Position numbers and translations under genes: made by a program. The notes beneath the pieces are model-generated. The model was not told where the DNA came from. It was given only the letters and a program-made list of their open reading frames with translations, and did not search any database. Positions 5,997-6,573 of a stretch of 6,573 bases of DNA are shown one piece after another. The stretch is from NCBI GenBank assembly GCA_017882205.1, contig JADGPY010000345.1, forward strand, positions 1 to 6,573. The letters are read 5' to 3'. The DNA is from Chitinophagaceae bacterium. Lineage in GTDB: Bacteria > Bacteroidota > Bacteroidia > Chitinophagales > Chitinophagaceae. Each line of letters begins with the position of its first letter. Position 1 is the stretch's first letter.

Positions 5997-6573
5997 ATGC
6001 CTATAAAAGAAAGAATAAAAAGAAGCCAAAAGGCATATTGGGAAGGTAAAGGAAGGAGGATACTAAGGGTCCCCAATACTGTAATACGTAAACTTATTTC
6101 CAAGAATACCCTTTTCAATAAGATTTATGTAACTGATATGGGATATTATCCGAAGGCAGCATCCCATTATGTAGAACGAGAGAATGGCAGTCCCGAAAAT
6201 ATTATCTTGTATTGCTACAGCGGAAGTGGGTGGTATGAAACTGCCAAGGGTTACTTTCGGGTTTATCCTAATCAGTTTTTTATTTTACCCAATAATTTAA
6301 CACACCGATATGGAGCTGATCAAGATGACCCCTGGAGCATTTATTGGATCATGTTTTCAGGAAAATTTCCTGAAGATATCACTGCGATTGATGCAATAGA
6401 AAATTGTTTGAAACCCAATACGCTTCTTCATCCTCAAAAATTCCTTGATCTGTATGAGGACATGTTTGAAACTTTATCTGAGGGTTATACCATCAATAAC
6501 CTTTTATTTGCCAACATGAATCTTTGGATTGTTTTGATGCTATTCGTTCATCAGAAAATTGATAAAAATAAAA
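5997..6573 (+). CDS. AraC-family transcriptional regulator, N-terminal part (continues at 1-456)
   Basis: This open frame runs off the right end and encodes the sensor half of an AraC-type regulator. It starts at the first ATG after an in-frame stop at 5967; the start begins MPIKERIKRSQKAYW. About residues 60-125 form the cupin-type ligand-binding domain, with the family-typical run ILYCYSGSGWYETAKGYFRV, then FILPNNLTHRYGAD and WSIYWIMFSG. The last 127 bases repeat bases 1-127 of the window, so codon 151 equals base 1 and the frame continues without a break into the two helix-turn-helix units there. The joined protein has 301 residues. The domain probably senses a sugar released or imported by the cassette. 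The gene is AT-rich compared with the GH28 gene. Confidence 0.92.
   Translation, partial: MPIKERIKRSQKAYWEGKGRRILRVPNTVIRKLISKNTLFNKIYVTDMGYYPKAASHYVERENGSPENIILYCYSGSGWYETAKGYFRVYPNQFFILPNNLTHRYGADQDDPWSIYWIMFSGKFPEDITAIDAIENCLKPNTLLHPQKFLDLYEDMFETLSEGYTINNLLFANMNLWIVLMLFVHQKIDKNK
6447..6573. repeat. Terminal direct repeat, right copy
   Basis: This is an exact copy of bases 1-127. It lies inside the AraC coding frame and is in phase with the left copy, so overlaying the two ends restores one intact gene. That reading-frame continuity supports a true head-to-tail join rather than a random end match. Confidence 0.97.

Noticed and set aside
5909..6118. 69-codon hydrophobic open frame on the minus strand
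   Set aside because: It runs opposite the start of the AraC gene, and its hydrophobic look comes from reading lysine-rich codons antisense. It is not a supported membrane peptide.
1..6573. Ordinary small plasmid
   Set aside because: No replication initiator, iteron array, relaxase or partition gene is visible anywhere in the 6446-bp unit, so plasmid status cannot be claimed although circularity is supported.
1..6573. CRISPR array, tRNA, rRNA or insertion sequence
   Set aside because: No regularly spaced repeats, cloverleaf sequences, rRNA-like stretches or transposase frames were seen on either strand.

Overview
The window looks like a fragment of a Bacteroidota genome, probably an environmental polysaccharide degrader. 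This rests on A-rich translation leaders without clear Shine-Dalgarno sequences, moderate to low G+C, a twin-arginine/lipobox export signal on a GH28 enzyme, and a typical AraC-type sugar-cluster regulator. The exact genus cannot be told from the sequence.

Layout, all genes on the + strand: the 3' part of an AraC-family regulator (1-456); an intergenic region (457-836); a GH28 pectinase-like exported enzyme (837-2276); an intergenic region with a possible gene remnant (2277-2638); an ExuT-like MFS transporter of the anion:cation symporter type (2639-3913); 29 bases later a phytanoyl-CoA-dioxygenase-like Fe(II)/2-oxoglutarate oxygenase (3943-4743); a spacer rich in inverted repeats (4744-5004); a xylose-isomerase-like TIM-barrel sugar phosphate isomerase/epimerase (5005-5817); and the 5' part of an AraC-family regulator (5997-6573).

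The most important structural fact is that bases 1-127 and 6447-6573 are identical. Joining the ends through this overlap gives a 6446-bp circle, and the two AraC pieces then fuse in frame into one intact 301-residue regulator with an N-terminal cupin domain and a C-terminal double helix-turn-helix domain. The sequence is therefore a complete circular or tandemly repeated unit, or an assembly product of one. It has no replication, mobilisation, integrase or transposase gene.

As a pathway, the cassette reads as a small carbohydrate-use locus: the exported GH28 enzyme releases uronate-type sugars, the MFS protein imports an acidic sugar, and the oxygenase and isomerase/epimerase modify it under AraC-type control. 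The oxygenase is the unexpected member. No SusC/SusD pair and no known galacturonate-catabolism enzymes (UxaA/B/C type) are present, so the substrate and the product are inferred, not shown.
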